64,000 nt of DNA, taken from the NCBI GenBank assembly GCA_051657905.1, contig JBOFLO010000041.1, positions 1 through 64,000 of the forward strand, given 5' to 3'. Origin of the DNA: JBOFLO01 sp051657905. Lineage in GTDB: Bacteria > Patescibacteriota > Gracilibacteria > UBA1369. Positions within the stretch are counted from its first letter, which is position 1, and each line of letters begins with the position of its first letter. The notes below the pieces were generated by a model. The model ran no database searches and was not told the DNA's origin. It saw only the letters and a list, made by a program, of their open reading frames with translations. This document shows positions 26,133 through 35,326 of this stretch, in pieces. The translations under genes were made by a program, and so were the position numbers.

Positions 26133-26600
26133 ATGAAAAAATCTTTTTTACCTTTGGCTTTAACTTTACAAGCAGCCTGTACAACTCCGCCACCCCCAAC
26201 CCCGGTAGTAACAGTAGACATTCCCGCACCTCCCACCGACACGCCGACTTACCAGGAAATTCCCCACAATCAAGACTCCGCTCCCTTCGAATCATCCAAG
26301 AAATTAACTTCGGAAATGATGGCTGACATTCGCTGGAAATGCCAGGAAGCAACGCATTACCTAGCTTGCTCCCATGACGAACTAGCCCTATTTTTCCAAA
26401 TCCAGAAAAAGTATCCTATCACCGTCGGCCTGTGCAAAGAAGATAATGATTGGAACCAAATCTGCACCGACCGTTTATTCCAAGAAAGCCATCTTTCCTC
26501 CGACCAAACCGTCGAACTCTACACCGCCATCCGCGCCCAATGCCACTTCATGTTCCAAAAATGCGTGACTGATGAATTGAGCAGGGGAGGTGAATGGTAA
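26133..26600 (+). CDS. Hypothetical cysteine-rich lipoprotein
   Basis: 155 residues. The signal peptide ends in lipobox LQAAC (C16), followed by a Pro/Thr-rich linker (TTPPPPTPVVTVDIPAPPTD). The globular part has paired cysteines in helical context (RWKCQEATHYLACSHDELAL, VGLCKEDNDWNQICTDRL, AQCHFMFQKCVTDEL), suggesting several disulfides outside the membrane. No known family. It follows the GGDEF gene after 9 nt and may be co-transcribed. Confidence 0.72.
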   Translation: MKKSFLPLALTLQAACTTPPPPTPVVTVDIPAPPTDTPTYQEIPHNQDSAPFESSKKLTSEMMADIRWKCQEATHYLACSHDELALFFQIQKKYPITVGLCKEDNDWNQICTDRLFQESHLSSDQTVELYTAIRAQCHFMFQKCVTDELSRGGEW

Positions 26601-26648
26601 AATCCGTCCAAATGCATTAAGATAAAATCACTATATTTTATACAAAAA

Positions 26649-28040
26649 ATGCATCAATCAATGATTCAACTCACACGCAAAATTTTTGCCCTGTTTTTAA
26701 TGATGCTAATTATTTCTCAGACATTTCTTCTCCAAACCACCCAAGCTCAAACTAATTTAAACGACATCGGCGACGCTCAATACAAAAGCAGCATTGAATA
26801 TTTGGTAGGAGTCGGAGTCCTACAGGGTAATCCCGACGGCTCTTTCCGTCCATACTCCTCCATGACCCGCGCCGAATTTATCACTGTGATGGTTCGCGCT
26901 TTCGGCTCAACTCAAAACTTTGAAGGCTATTCCAATTGCTTCACCGACGTTCACAATGAATGGTACGCCGGCTATGTTTGCTACGCCAAAGAAAACGGCT
27001 TGGTCAAAGGCCATCCAGACGGATCTTTCAAACCAGCCGCAAATGTATCCTATGTAGAAGCCATGGCCATGGCAACTGCCGCTGCCGAAGTAGAAGTAAA
27101 TAAAGCCACGACCGGCCAAGAATGGTATGAACCCTTTTTAGAATTCGCCCATAACAATAATATTTTTTCTAAATATTCGATGCTCCCGGGCGCCGCCCTC
27201 AGCAGAGAAAAAGCCGCCTTCCTCATCCAACAAATTTTATTTATGCAGGAAGGATTTAAAAAAATCAGCACCACCAGAAAAAACTATTCCGCCGGTTGCG
27301 GCCAATTACCACCGCCAGCCGCCCCATCCTCAGTCAACGTCGATGGCACCACCCGCAACATGATCACCGTCATCCCTTCCGGCTACAACAAAGACAATCC
27401 ACTCAAATTAATTTTCGCTTTCCACGGCCGCACCAATTCGAATGAAATGGTCCGTGGTTATTACAAAGTAGAACAAGCCGCCAAAGGGGAGGCAATTATG
27501 GTTTACCCGGCGGGTCTGAGATCCGGCAGTGGATACGCCTGGACCGGCAAAAAAGATCAAGCTTTCTTTGATACAATGTTGGCCCAACTCTCCCAATCCT
27601 ATTGTATCGATTTGGATGAAATTTACGCCGTCGGTCACTCGCTCGGTGGTTCAATGACCAATGAATTAGCCTGCGTCCGCGGCGACGTACTCCGCGGAAT
27701 CGCCGTAGTCGGCGGGGGATCAGTAGTCCAAAATAATTGCAGCGGCCCCGTCGCTGCCATGATCTGGCACAATCCCAAAGATAATCTAGTAGCATTCCGC
27801 AGCGGCGAAATCGCCCGCGACAACATCAAGCGCCAAAACCAACTAGGCGACCGAAACTACCCCGTAGAACCACTCTGGGCCCATTGCGTCGCTTACACCG
27901 ACGGGCAAAAAGATGCACCATTAGTCTGGTGTCCTCACACTCAAGATAACGAACATTACGGCAGCAAAAACTATTATCCTCATGTCTGGCCGAGGGATGC
28001 TGGGGAGGAGATTTGGAAGTTTTTCGAGGGGTTAGACTAG
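26649..28040 (+). CDS. S-layer-anchored esterase (SLH x3 + CE1/PHB-depolymerase-like)
   Basis: 463 residues: signal peptide (IFALFLMMLIISQTFLLQ...), three SLH units at ~38-205 (GNPDGSFRPYSSMTRAEF, GHPDGSFKPAANVSYVEA, LSREKAAFLIQQI), then an alpha/beta-hydrolase domain. The hydrolase has LIFAFHGRTNS (oxyanion side), the nucleophile S331 in GHSLGGS, an Asp candidate in WHNPKDNLV and a late His in YPHVWP. It resembles feruloyl/acetyl-xylan esterases and PHB depolymerases (CE1, PF10503-like). Several cysteines suggest disulfides. It would hydrolyse ester-linked polymers at the cell surface. An alternative start lies at ATG 26661. Confidence 0.87.
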   Translation: MHQSMIQLTRKIFALFLMMLIISQTFLLQTTQAQTNLNDIGDAQYKSSIEYLVGVGVLQGNPDGSFRPYSSMTRAEFITVMVRAFGSTQNFEGYSNCFTDVHNEWYAGYVCYAKENGLVKGHPDGSFKPAANVSYVEAMAMATAAAEVEVNKATTGQEWYEPFLEFAHNNNIFSKYSMLPGAALSREKAAFLIQQILFMQEGFKKISTTRKNYSAGCGQLPPPAAPSSVNVDGTTRNMITVIPSGYNKDNPLKLIFAFHGRTNSNEMVRGYYKVEQAAKGEAIMVYPAGLRSGSGYAWTGKKDQAFFDTMLAQLSQSYCIDLDEIYAVGHSLGGSMTNELACVRGDVLRGIAVVGGGSVVQNNCSGPVAAMIWHNPKDNLVAFRSGEIARDNIKRQNQLGDRNYPVEPLWAHCVAYTDGQKDAPLVWCPHTQDNEHYGSKNYYPHVWPRDAGEEIWKFFEGLD

Positions 28041-28066
28041 ATTACTAAATAATTTTATTAGTAATC
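28040..28066. terminator. AT-rich hairpin over two convergent stop codons
   Basis: GATTACTAA (28040-28048) pairs perfectly with TTAGTAATC (28058-28066) with a 9-nt loop; it overlaps the last base of one stop and the stop of the other gene. Weak as a terminator because it lacks G/C and U-runs. Confidence 0.45.
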
Positions 28067-28824
28067 CCAAGTAAAGTTTTAGTCAATCTTAGTATATTTT
28101 CGTACGACGAATCTATAAAAGAAATCATTCCAAAGGTTTTTCCATTAACCACTACTACCCCGTCTTTTTTTATTGATCCATTTGCATAAATTGAAGGGAA
28201 ATTGATTATTGTATCTCCACTAATCTTTTCAAAATCTCGCATAGCAATGAAATCAATAATATCTTCTTTTATTAGAGTTAAAGAAGATATTATTTCTAAA
28301 TAAGAATCATTATTCTTTTGCTTATCTAATATAATAAGTAATGAATTAAATTTTTTTGCATTCAATCCATCAATATATTCTTTCAGTTTTAGGCACTTAC
28401 AGCAATGTAAACCTAGAAAATCAATTAAAATCCTTCCATTTAATAAAAACTGTTTCCATAATTCACGTCCCTCTGTTGAATCAACTTGAAATGCCACTCC
28501 TGAACCTCCAGGTTTCAATAAACTTATTTTCAACTTTTCGTGAGTAGATTGGAAAATTGCAAATAAATTTATAAATTTTTGATGATGTTTGGGATCTAGT
28601 TTTGAAAAATCTATTAATTGTTTTGCATAAACTCTATATTTATCGTTGGATATTAATCCAATAGTTGCATCATATTGTATATGAGGGGAGGGGTGCCAAG
28701 TAATTCCATCGTTAGAGAAGCAAGCTCCTTTATGAAACTTTCTATTACCCTCATTATTTAGAATATTAAAACAACATTTTTCATACAAAATTCCTGAATC
28801 ACAAGGACAAAGAGGTATATCCAT
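28045..28824 (-). CDS. SEC-C motif protein of unknown function
   Basis: 259 residues. The N-terminus carries a SEC-C zinc motif, CPCDSGILYEKCC (C7, C9, C18, C19), as found at the end of SecA and in many phage- or defence-linked proteins. The rest is AT-rich in coding, mixed alpha/beta, with CCKCLKLKEYIDGLN adding more cysteines, and no family I recognise. It starts the AT-richer accessory stretch. Location cytosolic; partner unknown. Confidence 0.7.
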   Translation of the reverse strand: MDIPLCPCDSGILYEKCCFNILNNEGNRKFHKGACFSNDGITWHPSPHIQYDATIGLISNDKYRVYAKQLIDFSKLDPKHHQKFINLFAIFQSTHEKLKISLLKPGGSGVAFQVDSTEGRELWKQFLLNGRILIDFLGLHCCKCLKLKEYIDGLNAKKFNSLLIILDKQKNNDSYLEIISSLTLIKEDIIDFIAMRDFEKISGDTIINFPSIYANGSIKKDGVVVVNGKTFGMISFIDSSYENILRLTKTLLGITNKII

Positions 28825-28856
28825 AAATATAAATTTAACATTAAATAACCTTTTGC

Positions 28857-29261
28857 CTACTCCTCAATCGCCTCAATCCCTTGCTCCTTCAACTTCGCCA
28901 AATGATCCCGCATCCCTTTCAACTGCTCCTCACTATGCCCCTGCCACTCCAAAACCTCCCCCGTAACCCGCAGAGGGCTCTTAGTTCGATATGACTTAGT
29001 CGGATTCCCCGGAAATCTTTTATTGGTCAAATTAGGATCGTCCTCATACGGCCCAGTCGGCTCAACAATATAAATTCTGCCGCGCCCCTCACCCACAGCC
29101 AACTCCGCACCCCAAGTCGCCGCATCCAAAGTAGCAGTCAAATAAACAAAAGCCGCCTTCTTTCGCTGACCATAATTTGAATTATAGCCAGCCTCGATCA
29201 AATCCCCAGCTTTCAAATCTCCCTTCGTCCCATGATAAAAAACCTCCTGATTATTATTCAT
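28857..29261 (-). CDS. arr: Rifampin ADP-ribosyltransferase (Arr)
   Basis: 134 residues from ATG 29259-29261 (the frame extends to 29285 but would overlap the preceding gene's stop). VFYHGTKGDLKAGDLIEAG, NSNYGQRKKAAFVYLTATLD, AATWGAELAVGEGRGRIYIV and EPTGPYEDDPNLT match Arr enzymes almost residue by residue, including the His, Tyr and Asp sites of the NAD-dependent ADP-ribosylation of rifamycins. Length is normal. The gene follows an SRPBCC gene by 7 nt. Resistance activity is predicted only from family similarity; in this lineage the natural substrate may differ. Confidence 0.93.
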   Translation of the reverse strand: MNNNQEVFYHGTKGDLKAGDLIEAGYNSNYGQRKKAAFVYLTATLDAATWGAELAVGEGRGRIYIVEPTGPYEDDPNLTNKRFPGNPTKSYRTKSPLRVTGEVLEWQGHSEEQLKGMRDHLAKLKEQGIEAIEE

Positions 29262-29268
29262 AGAAAGA

Positions 29269-29727
29269 TTATTTAGCTTCGGCAATTTCCTTCAACTTCT
29301 CAAGCGCCCCAGGCCACATTTTCTCAAAATCTCCGGCCAGCACATCCGCAACATTCAAGTCAATCAGTAGCTCGGTCGCCCCGTTCTTGTCTTTGAACGT
29401 ATAATTTTCAAAACCTGAATCCGTCCATGCCTTGGCCATTTCACTTGTAGTATCTTCTTTCCCACCCAGCACCATGCCTAGATATTCCAGAGAAATAAAT
29501 TCATGCAGCTTATTTTCTGCAACCTTGCCAATCATCCCACCTTCTTCTCCTGACTGTGGATCCGGTCCAAGAAAAAGCATTTTAGATCCTTTGCTCCAAT
29601 CACCCTTATAATATGAGCCAGGACTAAATACAACTGCCCATTGCCGATAAGTTTTATCATCCAACATGGTGTTCCAAACGTGCTCTCTAGAAGCTTTAAT
29701 TTCGATAGCAAAATGAAGTTTTTTCAT
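29269..29727 (-). CDS. SRPBCC / AHSA1-domain protein
   Basis: 152 residues of the START-like Aha1/AHSA1 fold: KLHFAIEIKASREHVWNTML, DDKTYRQWAVVF, LEYLGMV and a long C-terminal helix DFEKMWPGALEKLKEIAEAK. Family members bind hydrophobic ligands in a deep pocket; specific roles are mostly unknown. It is placed seven nt upstream of arr, in a run of single-domain proteins (DUF1801, SRPBCC, Arr) that often travel together in soil and environmental bacteria. Confidence 0.88.
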   Translation of the reverse strand: MKKLHFAIEIKASREHVWNTMLDDKTYRQWAVVFSPGSYYKGDWSKGSKMLFLGPDPQSGEEGGMIGKVAENKLHEFISLEYLGMVLGGKEDTTSEMAKAWTDSGFENYTFKDKNGATELLIDLNVADVLAGDFEKMWPGALEKLKEIAEAK

Positions 29728-29796
29728 AATTCGATTGTATAATAAATTATATGTCTAAATATAGAATACTATTTCCATAGTATAAGTTATTCAACT

Positions 29797-30186
29797 CTAC
29801 TTCAACCTCTCCAAAACCCCCCGCCTCTTCACAATATTTTTATAATCCCACTGAATATCCCGCGCCTTCCCCAACCACCGCCGCAAATCCTCAACATTAA
29901 TCTGATCCACATCAGTATACCGAGCCTCCGCCGCCTTAAAGCTCCCCTCAACCGCCAATCCTTCCTCCTCAAAACTCTGCCCACTCCAAAACAACAACCG
30001 CACATTATTTTTCAACTTACTGTAACCCACCACTGGATTCCCATCTAAAAACCAAACTGGATGAGCATGCCAGATTTTGTTTTCTGCTTCGGGTAGGGCA
30101 TCGTCGATTTCCTGGGCGAGGCGGTCGCAGATGGCTTTGTTGGAGATAGTTTGGGAGTTGTTGTAGGTTTGGGTGTCTTCATGCAT
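29797..30186 (-). CDS. DUF1801-family protein
   Basis: 129 residues with the DUF1801/YdhG pattern: an N-terminal helix (ICDRLAQEIDDALPEAENKIW), then HAHPVWFLDGNPVVGYSKLK and VRLLFWSGQSFEE, followed by RYTDVDQINVEDLRRWLGKA. The fold is frataxin-like in solved members; function unknown. It is on the same strand as the SRPBCC and arr genes. Confidence 0.82.
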   Translation of the reverse strand: MHEDTQTYNNSQTISNKAICDRLAQEIDDALPEAENKIWHAHPVWFLDGNPVVGYSKLKNNVRLLFWSGQSFEEEGLAVEGSFKAAEARYTDVDQINVEDLRRWLGKARDIQWDYKNIVKRRGVLERLK

Positions 30187-30254
30187 AGATTACATATATT
30201 AAAAATTTTGATTTATTTTCTTTAACTTTACTATTGTTTATCAATTCTTGATAT

Positions 30255-31025
30255 TTAGTTTTTTTCAATTATTTCCTTTTTTTTGTCAATCATCCTACGA
30301 ACAAATTTTTCAAAAGATTCTTCTGGGTATAATGGGTTTTCCTTAGTAAATGGATTTGCAATGTCCAACTCCCAAGGAGAAAATTGAATTCGTTTATCCA
30401 TAAATGTATAAAGAATTTGCAACTTTTCTAAATGTTTTCTAAACTCCGTCGTTTCAGAAGTAACTATATTTGTAGCTATTCGTCTATTTAAAATTAATTT
30501 TAATTCTTCATGAGTAGCAATTTCAGAGCTTACTTTGCCACGATAATAAATTTCATTTTTCTGTAAATCATTGCCATAATCAGCTAGCGCTAAAAATGGT
30601 ATATTTTGTGGCATATCTTCAATTATTAGCAATTGAAATTTTTTATTTCTTACAGCTGCCCACTCAGCCTCTCCTTCATAAAAAAAATCATAAATTCCAT
30701 ATTCTAATTCGCTTGGAATAAACTTATTTAATAAAGATTTTAAATGTGTTTTATCTTTAATTTCATTCAATCCTACAACCAACATACTTTTATCCAACTC
30801 TTCACTTATTCCAAATACTAAAATCCCACCTCCAGCATTGGAAAATGCCAATATATGTCTAGCAAGCTTTGGTATTTCAAGCCATGTTAACTTAAAATCT
30901 ACATGATTCTGTTCACCTGTATTATTCTTTAGGAATTCACTAAATTTAATTCTATCTGGATCATTGAGTAAATTAGCAAACTCTTCTTTTAGTCCTTTTT
31001 TTAATAATTTATCTATTTTTTCCAT
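30255..31025 (-). CDS. Schlafen/AlbA_2-domain protein
   Basis: 256 residues. Residues ~35-170 match the AlbA_2 (Schlafen-like) domain: QNHVDFKLTWLEIPKLARHI, LAFSNAGGGILVFGISEE and FYEGEAEWAAVRNKKFQLLI. These domains appear in predicted transcriptional regulators and in phage-defence proteins. The C-terminal ~80 residues are helical and charged. It lies 140 nt downstream of the HerA-like gene on the same strand and is probably part of the same accessory block. A TATAAT at 31036-31031 is only 5 nt before the ATG, hinting at a nearly leaderless transcript. Confidence 0.8.
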   Translation of the reverse strand: MEKIDKLLKKGLKEEFANLLNDPDRIKFSEFLKNNTGEQNHVDFKLTWLEIPKLARHILAFSNAGGGILVFGISEELDKSMLVVGLNEIKDKTHLKSLLNKFIPSELEYGIYDFFYEGEAEWAAVRNKKFQLLIIEDMPQNIPFLALADYGNDLQKNEIYYRGKVSSEIATHEELKLILNRRIATNIVTSETTEFRKHLEKLQILYTFMDKRIQFSPWELDIANPFTKENPLYPEESFEKFVRRMIDKKKEIIEKN

Positions 31026-31165
31026 ATTATATTATAGTAACAATTTTTTATTGGTGTTCCAACTTACTTCTCTGGTTATGAGAAATTCACCTAGAATAAC
31101 TGAAATATAAACTTTTAATTTTATTTTAAAAACTATGTAGTTAGCAAACAGAAGCAAGATAATAC

Positions 31166-33460
31166 CTATAATCCATTAGTAGCTTCTGAATTAGGTAGCT
31201 CAGCTAATTCTTGCGTCGAATTTTGGATCATAGCTCTTTCATTCAATCGAATAATCACAGGTTGTTTTAAGTTCAATGCTTTTCCTACTACAATAGCATG
31301 TCTTTCTTCCAATGTCGGCAAAGTATTCGAGTAGTCTGAGCCGATATAGTTTTCCAAAAAATGCTTTCCCGTATCATCAAAAACCCTTAAAGCAAAAATG
31401 GTATTACATTGGTTCAAAATGCTTTTACTAATGTTGGCAGTTCTTTGAGTGACAATAAAACTGCCTAGGCCATATTTTCTCCCTTGCAGTACAACTTTCG
31501 CAGTTCCATTACTTGCACTTTGATCACCTTCATTGGCAACTGAATTCCATTCAGGTATTAAAGAATGCGCCTCCTCAAAAACAAGCAGAAATCTTGCTTG
31601 AGGAGTCCTTCGCTCCTCCTCACTTAGGGAGTCCCATGATTTTTTTGCTAAAATAAACAGTCTTTCAGAAATAATACGTGTTTTTTCTGAAACTGTGAGA
31701 TCAATTTTATGTTGAATATTAAATTTTCCACCTGCTTTTGAAACTGAATGCCAATCAGGGTTCAAAACCAAAATTTTATATTTAGAGTTTTCTGAAAAGG
31801 ATTTAAACTCATTATCCAGTTGCTGCCTATAATACTCCTCATTACCCCATGATGTTGGGTCGCTAGTGTTTCCATCCCTGTTATTCGTCTTGATATCATT
31901 CAAGACAGTATTTGACAATTCTTCATAAATTGATGTAGGTGCTATGTATTTTTTAAGCTCCTCTACATATTCGTTAGTAATATCAATGCAAACAATTTTC
32001 GCAGAAGTATTATCAGTAACTTTTTTTATCAATTCAAAGGTCAAACATGACTTACCTATACCCAAGATTCCTAATATTGCAGTATTATGTGTTACAAGTG
32101 CGTTTGTGTCTTTTATAAGAATTTCAAGATCAGTTTCAGGTAACCTTCCTATTGCTAATGGAGCAATCGATATATTTGGTTCATGATCGTCAAAAAAGAC
32201 AGGAGAATATATGCTTGGTAGCCATTTCACGACTTTCAGTTCTTTATTACTCATGTCATACCTTCCTAGTTTTTGTGCAAGACAGGTCATATAACCGTAA
32301 GTATTGTGTTTCTCAAGCTCTTCCTCATAAGTCTTACCATCAATGATTTGATACAAGACATCTTCTTTATAAATCTGGGTTTTGATAACAGAACCTTCCT
32401 TTAACAACTTATAGCTCTCATTGGTCGCATCAATCAGAGAGTGGAATCGAATTTTATTAATATCCGAGCCATCCGAAATATAACCTATAAATTTATCACG
32501 ATTTTTATAAAGGTAATTTTCCTTCACTATCATTTTCGAAGCTTCATCTTCTACATCCTCAAGATTTAGAGCATAAACTGCGTTATCCTTAGAAAAAATA
32601 GTGTTTGATCCGCTAGTAAACTCTTGTTTCTTCAAATCAATCTTTAATGGATTGCCTTCTACTTCAAGCAAATAAACCGTTAACCATTTTTTATTCAAAA
32701 GTTGTTTTTCATTGATAATTATGCCGATTGCCCCACTTGAGTTCTCTAATGATAAATATACAAGTTCGCCTTTTTTAGTTTCTTTTACATTATGCTTAAA
32801 ATAATCGACTTCGACTTTATATAAAAATGGATTCTCGCAACCAATCGCTTCGCCGATTATTTGAGTTTGCCCTTTATTATTAAATATAAATGCCAAAATC
32901 TTTGAAATCCAAATGATTAAATTTTCGATAGCGACTTGAGTCACTAAGATAATCCAAAAAGTTAAGAATACAACAAATTCAATGGGTTCGTTTCTAAAAT
33001 AAGAAACAATAGTGAGAACGTATATCGCAGAGAAAATCAATTTGGACTGTCCAACTTTTGTTATTATTTCAAATAAGACTTTTTGAAGTTTTCCTATTCT
33101 AGGGAGGCCAGAAAGAAAAATAAGTAATACTGATAAAGCACCAAGAGAAGCAGTTGTGTAAAATAAATACCAATACCCTACAAAATTATTTTTATCGTTC
33201 ACTGACAGCAAAGCCAATATGATAGCAATTGAGTTTGTAATTACATCTACTGGTTTAGTGAAAAATGGCTCAGTAATATACGCACCAAAAATTAATAACA
33301 AGGCACCTGAAACAAAAAGAAGGTTGTAAGAATCATTTGAATCTAATAAAAAATTCCATCCATTGCTGAAATAACGACAAATACCAAGAATAACCGCAAG
33401 ATACAAACTAACAGCGAATATCCGCTGCACTATGGATAACTTTAGATTTTGAGCAGCCAT
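31166..33460 (-). CDS. Membrane-anchored HerA/DUF87-like ATPase
   Basis: 764 residues in two parts. Residues ~10-195 hold about six hydrophobic segments (IFAVSLYLAVILGIC, LLFVSGALLLIFGAY, ITNSIAIILALLSV, LGALSVLLIFLSG and others), so the protein is membrane-bound. The C-terminal half is a HerA/FtsK-type motor: Walker A GILGIGKS (464-471), Walker B FLLVFEEAH (624-632), then QRTANISKSILNQCNT with a probable arginine finger. A beta-rich HAS-barrel-like region may precede it. HerA-family hexamers translocate DNA, usually with a nuclease. Here it sits 25 nt after a DNA methyltransferase gene. Confidence 0.85.
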   Translation of the reverse strand: MAAQNLKLSIVQRIFAVSLYLAVILGICRYFSNGWNFLLDSNDSYNLLFVSGALLLIFGAYITEPFFTKPVDVITNSIAIILALLSVNDKNNFVGYWYLFYTTASLGALSVLLIFLSGLPRIGKLQKVLFEIITKVGQSKLIFSAIYVLTIVSYFRNEPIEFVVFLTFWIILVTQVAIENLIIWISKILAFIFNNKGQTQIIGEAIGCENPFLYKVEVDYFKHNVKETKKGELVYLSLENSSGAIGIIINEKQLLNKKWLTVYLLEVEGNPLKIDLKKQEFTSGSNTIFSKDNAVYALNLEDVEDEASKMIVKENYLYKNRDKFIGYISDGSDINKIRFHSLIDATNESYKLLKEGSVIKTQIYKEDVLYQIIDGKTYEEELEKHNTYGYMTCLAQKLGRYDMSNKELKVVKWLPSIYSPVFFDDHEPNISIAPLAIGRLPETDLEILIKDTNALVTHNTAILGILGIGKSCLTFELIKKVTDNTSAKIVCIDITNEYVEELKKYIAPTSIYEELSNTVLNDIKTNNRDGNTSDPTSWGNEEYYRQQLDNEFKSFSENSKYKILVLNPDWHSVSKAGGKFNIQHKIDLTVSEKTRIISERLFILAKKSWDSLSEEERRTPQARFLLVFEEAHSLIPEWNSVANEGDQSASNGTAKVVLQGRKYGLGSFIVTQRTANISKSILNQCNTIFALRVFDDTGKHFLENYIGSDYSNTLPTLEERHAIVVGKALNLKQPVIIRLNERAMIQNSTQELAELPNSEATNGL

Positions 33461-33485
33461 GCGAGAGGATTAATTATACGTATAC

Positions 33486-34685
33486 TTAAGAGGTAAGGAT
33501 TTCCAGGTCTTTTCTCAATTGCGACATTTTAGTAATATTTTCAATAATAAATAAATCATCGCTTGTCACTTCAGGTAAGCTAAATAGTGTTGATTCTACA
33601 AGGTCGTTCGTTTTTAACAGCACTGCTAATTTAAATCCATTTTTTTCTCTTGCTTTCAATAATAGCGCCTTCGCAGTATTTAAAGTTTCTTCCTTTCTTT
33701 GGATTCTAACTGGAATTGGTTTAATCTGATTACTAATTCTCAAAAAACCATCAATTCCCCTATTTCTTTGAACAGGTTCTGCCTCAATAGCATTAAGGAT
33801 TTCAAGAATATCACTTTCCTGATTTAGATAGGCTTCTTTACCTTTTTCCATTAAAGAAGAAGCTGATTTTATGGGCTTTGCTAGGCGGCTTTTTGTGAGC
33901 TGGACAGCATCTTCAGATTTATCTATACCAATATACTTTCTTTGTAAGAGTTTAGCTGCCACTAAAGTTGTCCCACTACCACAAAATGGATCTAAAACCA
34001 TATCTCCTTCGTCAGTTACTAATTCAATAATTCGTTCTAAAAGAATTATTGGCTTCTGAGTAGGGTAGCCAACCCTTTCATTGGCCTTCGGATTCAGATA
34101 TGGTATTTCCCAAACATCTGACAAAGGGACACCTCTTTTTTCTTCCATTAAATCGTAAGATCCGTCAGTTACTGTTTTATATTTTGTTTTTCCATTTTGA
34201 TCTCTCATCCTCTTTTGAAAAATCTGATCAATATTTGTTGTAGGTGAATAGGAATCAAATTTCTTATTAAACTTGAAGTTCGATGATTTGCTATAAAAAA
34301 AAATTATTTGATGTGAATTCAGCAAGCCTTTCTTTGCATTCGACCATCTCTTATAAGCCCAAACAATCTCACTCTGAAAATTTTTGTTCTCAAAAACATC
34401 ATCTAAGGCAATTCTCAAATAATGAGATGCAGATCTATCACAATGTAAAAAAATACTCCCGGTTTCTTTTAGAACCCTTTTACATTCCAGTAAGCGGCTC
34501 TGTACATAGCCTTTATATGCCTGTATATCTTCCCAATTATCCTCAAAACAAAAGTACTTTGAATTATCACGTGATTTTAAAGAATGAGTTCTTTGGCTAA
34601 AAAATGGGGGGTCTAAATAAATCAAATCAATAGACTCATTGTCTATTTTTTTTAATTCCGTTAAGCAATCTCCCATTATAATCAT
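33486..34685 (-). CDS. Type II DNA methyltransferase (beta-class N6/N4)
   Basis: 399 residues. Motif IV DPPF (25-28, LIYLDPPFFSQ) precedes motif I DPFCGSGTT (232-240), the order of beta-class amino-methyltransferases; GYPTQKPIILLERII before motif I is also characteristic. It should methylate adenine N6 or cytosine N4 in the site cut by the adjacent ApaLI-like enzyme. A ~110-residue C-terminal extension follows the catalytic core and may recognise DNA. Its ATG overlaps the restriction gene's TGA (ATGA), tight coupling. Confidence 0.92.
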   Translation of the reverse strand: MIIMGDCLTELKKIDNESIDLIYLDPPFFSQRTHSLKSRDNSKYFCFEDNWEDIQAYKGYVQSRLLECKRVLKETGSIFLHCDRSASHYLRIALDDVFENKNFQSEIVWAYKRWSNAKKGLLNSHQIIFFYSKSSNFKFNKKFDSYSPTTNIDQIFQKRMRDQNGKTKYKTVTDGSYDLMEEKRGVPLSDVWEIPYLNPKANERVGYPTQKPIILLERIIELVTDEGDMVLDPFCGSGTTLVAAKLLQRKYIGIDKSEDAVQLTKSRLAKPIKSASSLMEKGKEAYLNQESDILEILNAIEAEPVQRNRGIDGFLRISNQIKPIPVRIQRKEETLNTAKALLLKAREKNGFKLAVLLKTNDLVESTLFSLPEVTSDDLFIIENITKMSQLRKDLEILTS

Positions 34686-35326
34686 AAATTCTTAGTTTTA
34701 GTGGTAGCAATTTTTTCCAAGATAGCCAATAAATCGACACCAGTTTTCCTTTTTATAACTTCCCAAGCCTCCTTTCCAAAGTAATATTCTCCATTTACCC
34801 CTGCATAAACTGTTTTAAGCGTTTCTTGAATTCTAATCGCTTGCTTTCGATTAGGATAATAAAACATAATTCTGATGGGTTTATAGCCAGCATCTCTTAT
34901 GTTTTTAATACGAGTATGTTCCTTGGTTATATGATCACCATCTGTTGTCGCATCTCTCCATTTTATTTCGTATGCATCCTTATTAATCAAACAATCTATT
35001 TCAAAAGTTGCTGGTCTGGAACCAGATTTATTTGGGATTCGAATCTTTCTTGCTGCTTTAACAAATTTCTCTTCAAAACAGAGAATCGCAGCTTCTTCAA
35101 GAAATGAGCCTGCATACTTGTACAAAAACCTTCCTTTATTTTGATATTCATCTATTAGCTTTCCTTCTGCATTAGTAATACCTAGAACCTGATAGAGTAG
35201 ATAATGGGAGTTATCATCAGATTCCATTTCAGCCATGCGCGCAACCATTACCTTTTTTAAAGTTTCAGAATACTTTTCTGCAACAGCATTAATTCTTTCA
35301 AAGATATTTTGTGTTGTGGTTGTCAT
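34682..35326 (-). CDS. ApaLI-like type II restriction endonuclease
   Basis: 214 residues resembling the ApaLI family (PF09499-like). A PD-(D/E)xK nuclease core is visible: E109-I-D111 in TFEIDCLINKDAYEIKWRDAT gives the acidic residue, with E120 and K122 forming the ExK. DGDHITKEHTRIKNIRDAGY is a further family stretch. ApaLI cuts GTGCAC; the site here is inferred to be related, not shown. It is the first gene of the R-M operon, directly beside a CAU tRNA. It ends in TGA, evidence for standard stop usage. Confidence 0.85.
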   Translation of the reverse strand: MTTTTQNIFERINAVAEKYSETLKKVMVARMAEMESDDNSHYLLYQVLGITNAEGKLIDEYQNKGRFLYKYAGSFLEEAAILCFEEKFVKAARKIRIPNKSGSRPATFEIDCLINKDAYEIKWRDATTDGDHITKEHTRIKNIRDAGYKPIRIMFYYPNRKQAIRIQETLKTVYAGVNGEYYFGKEAWEVIKRKTGVDLLAILEKIATTKTKNL

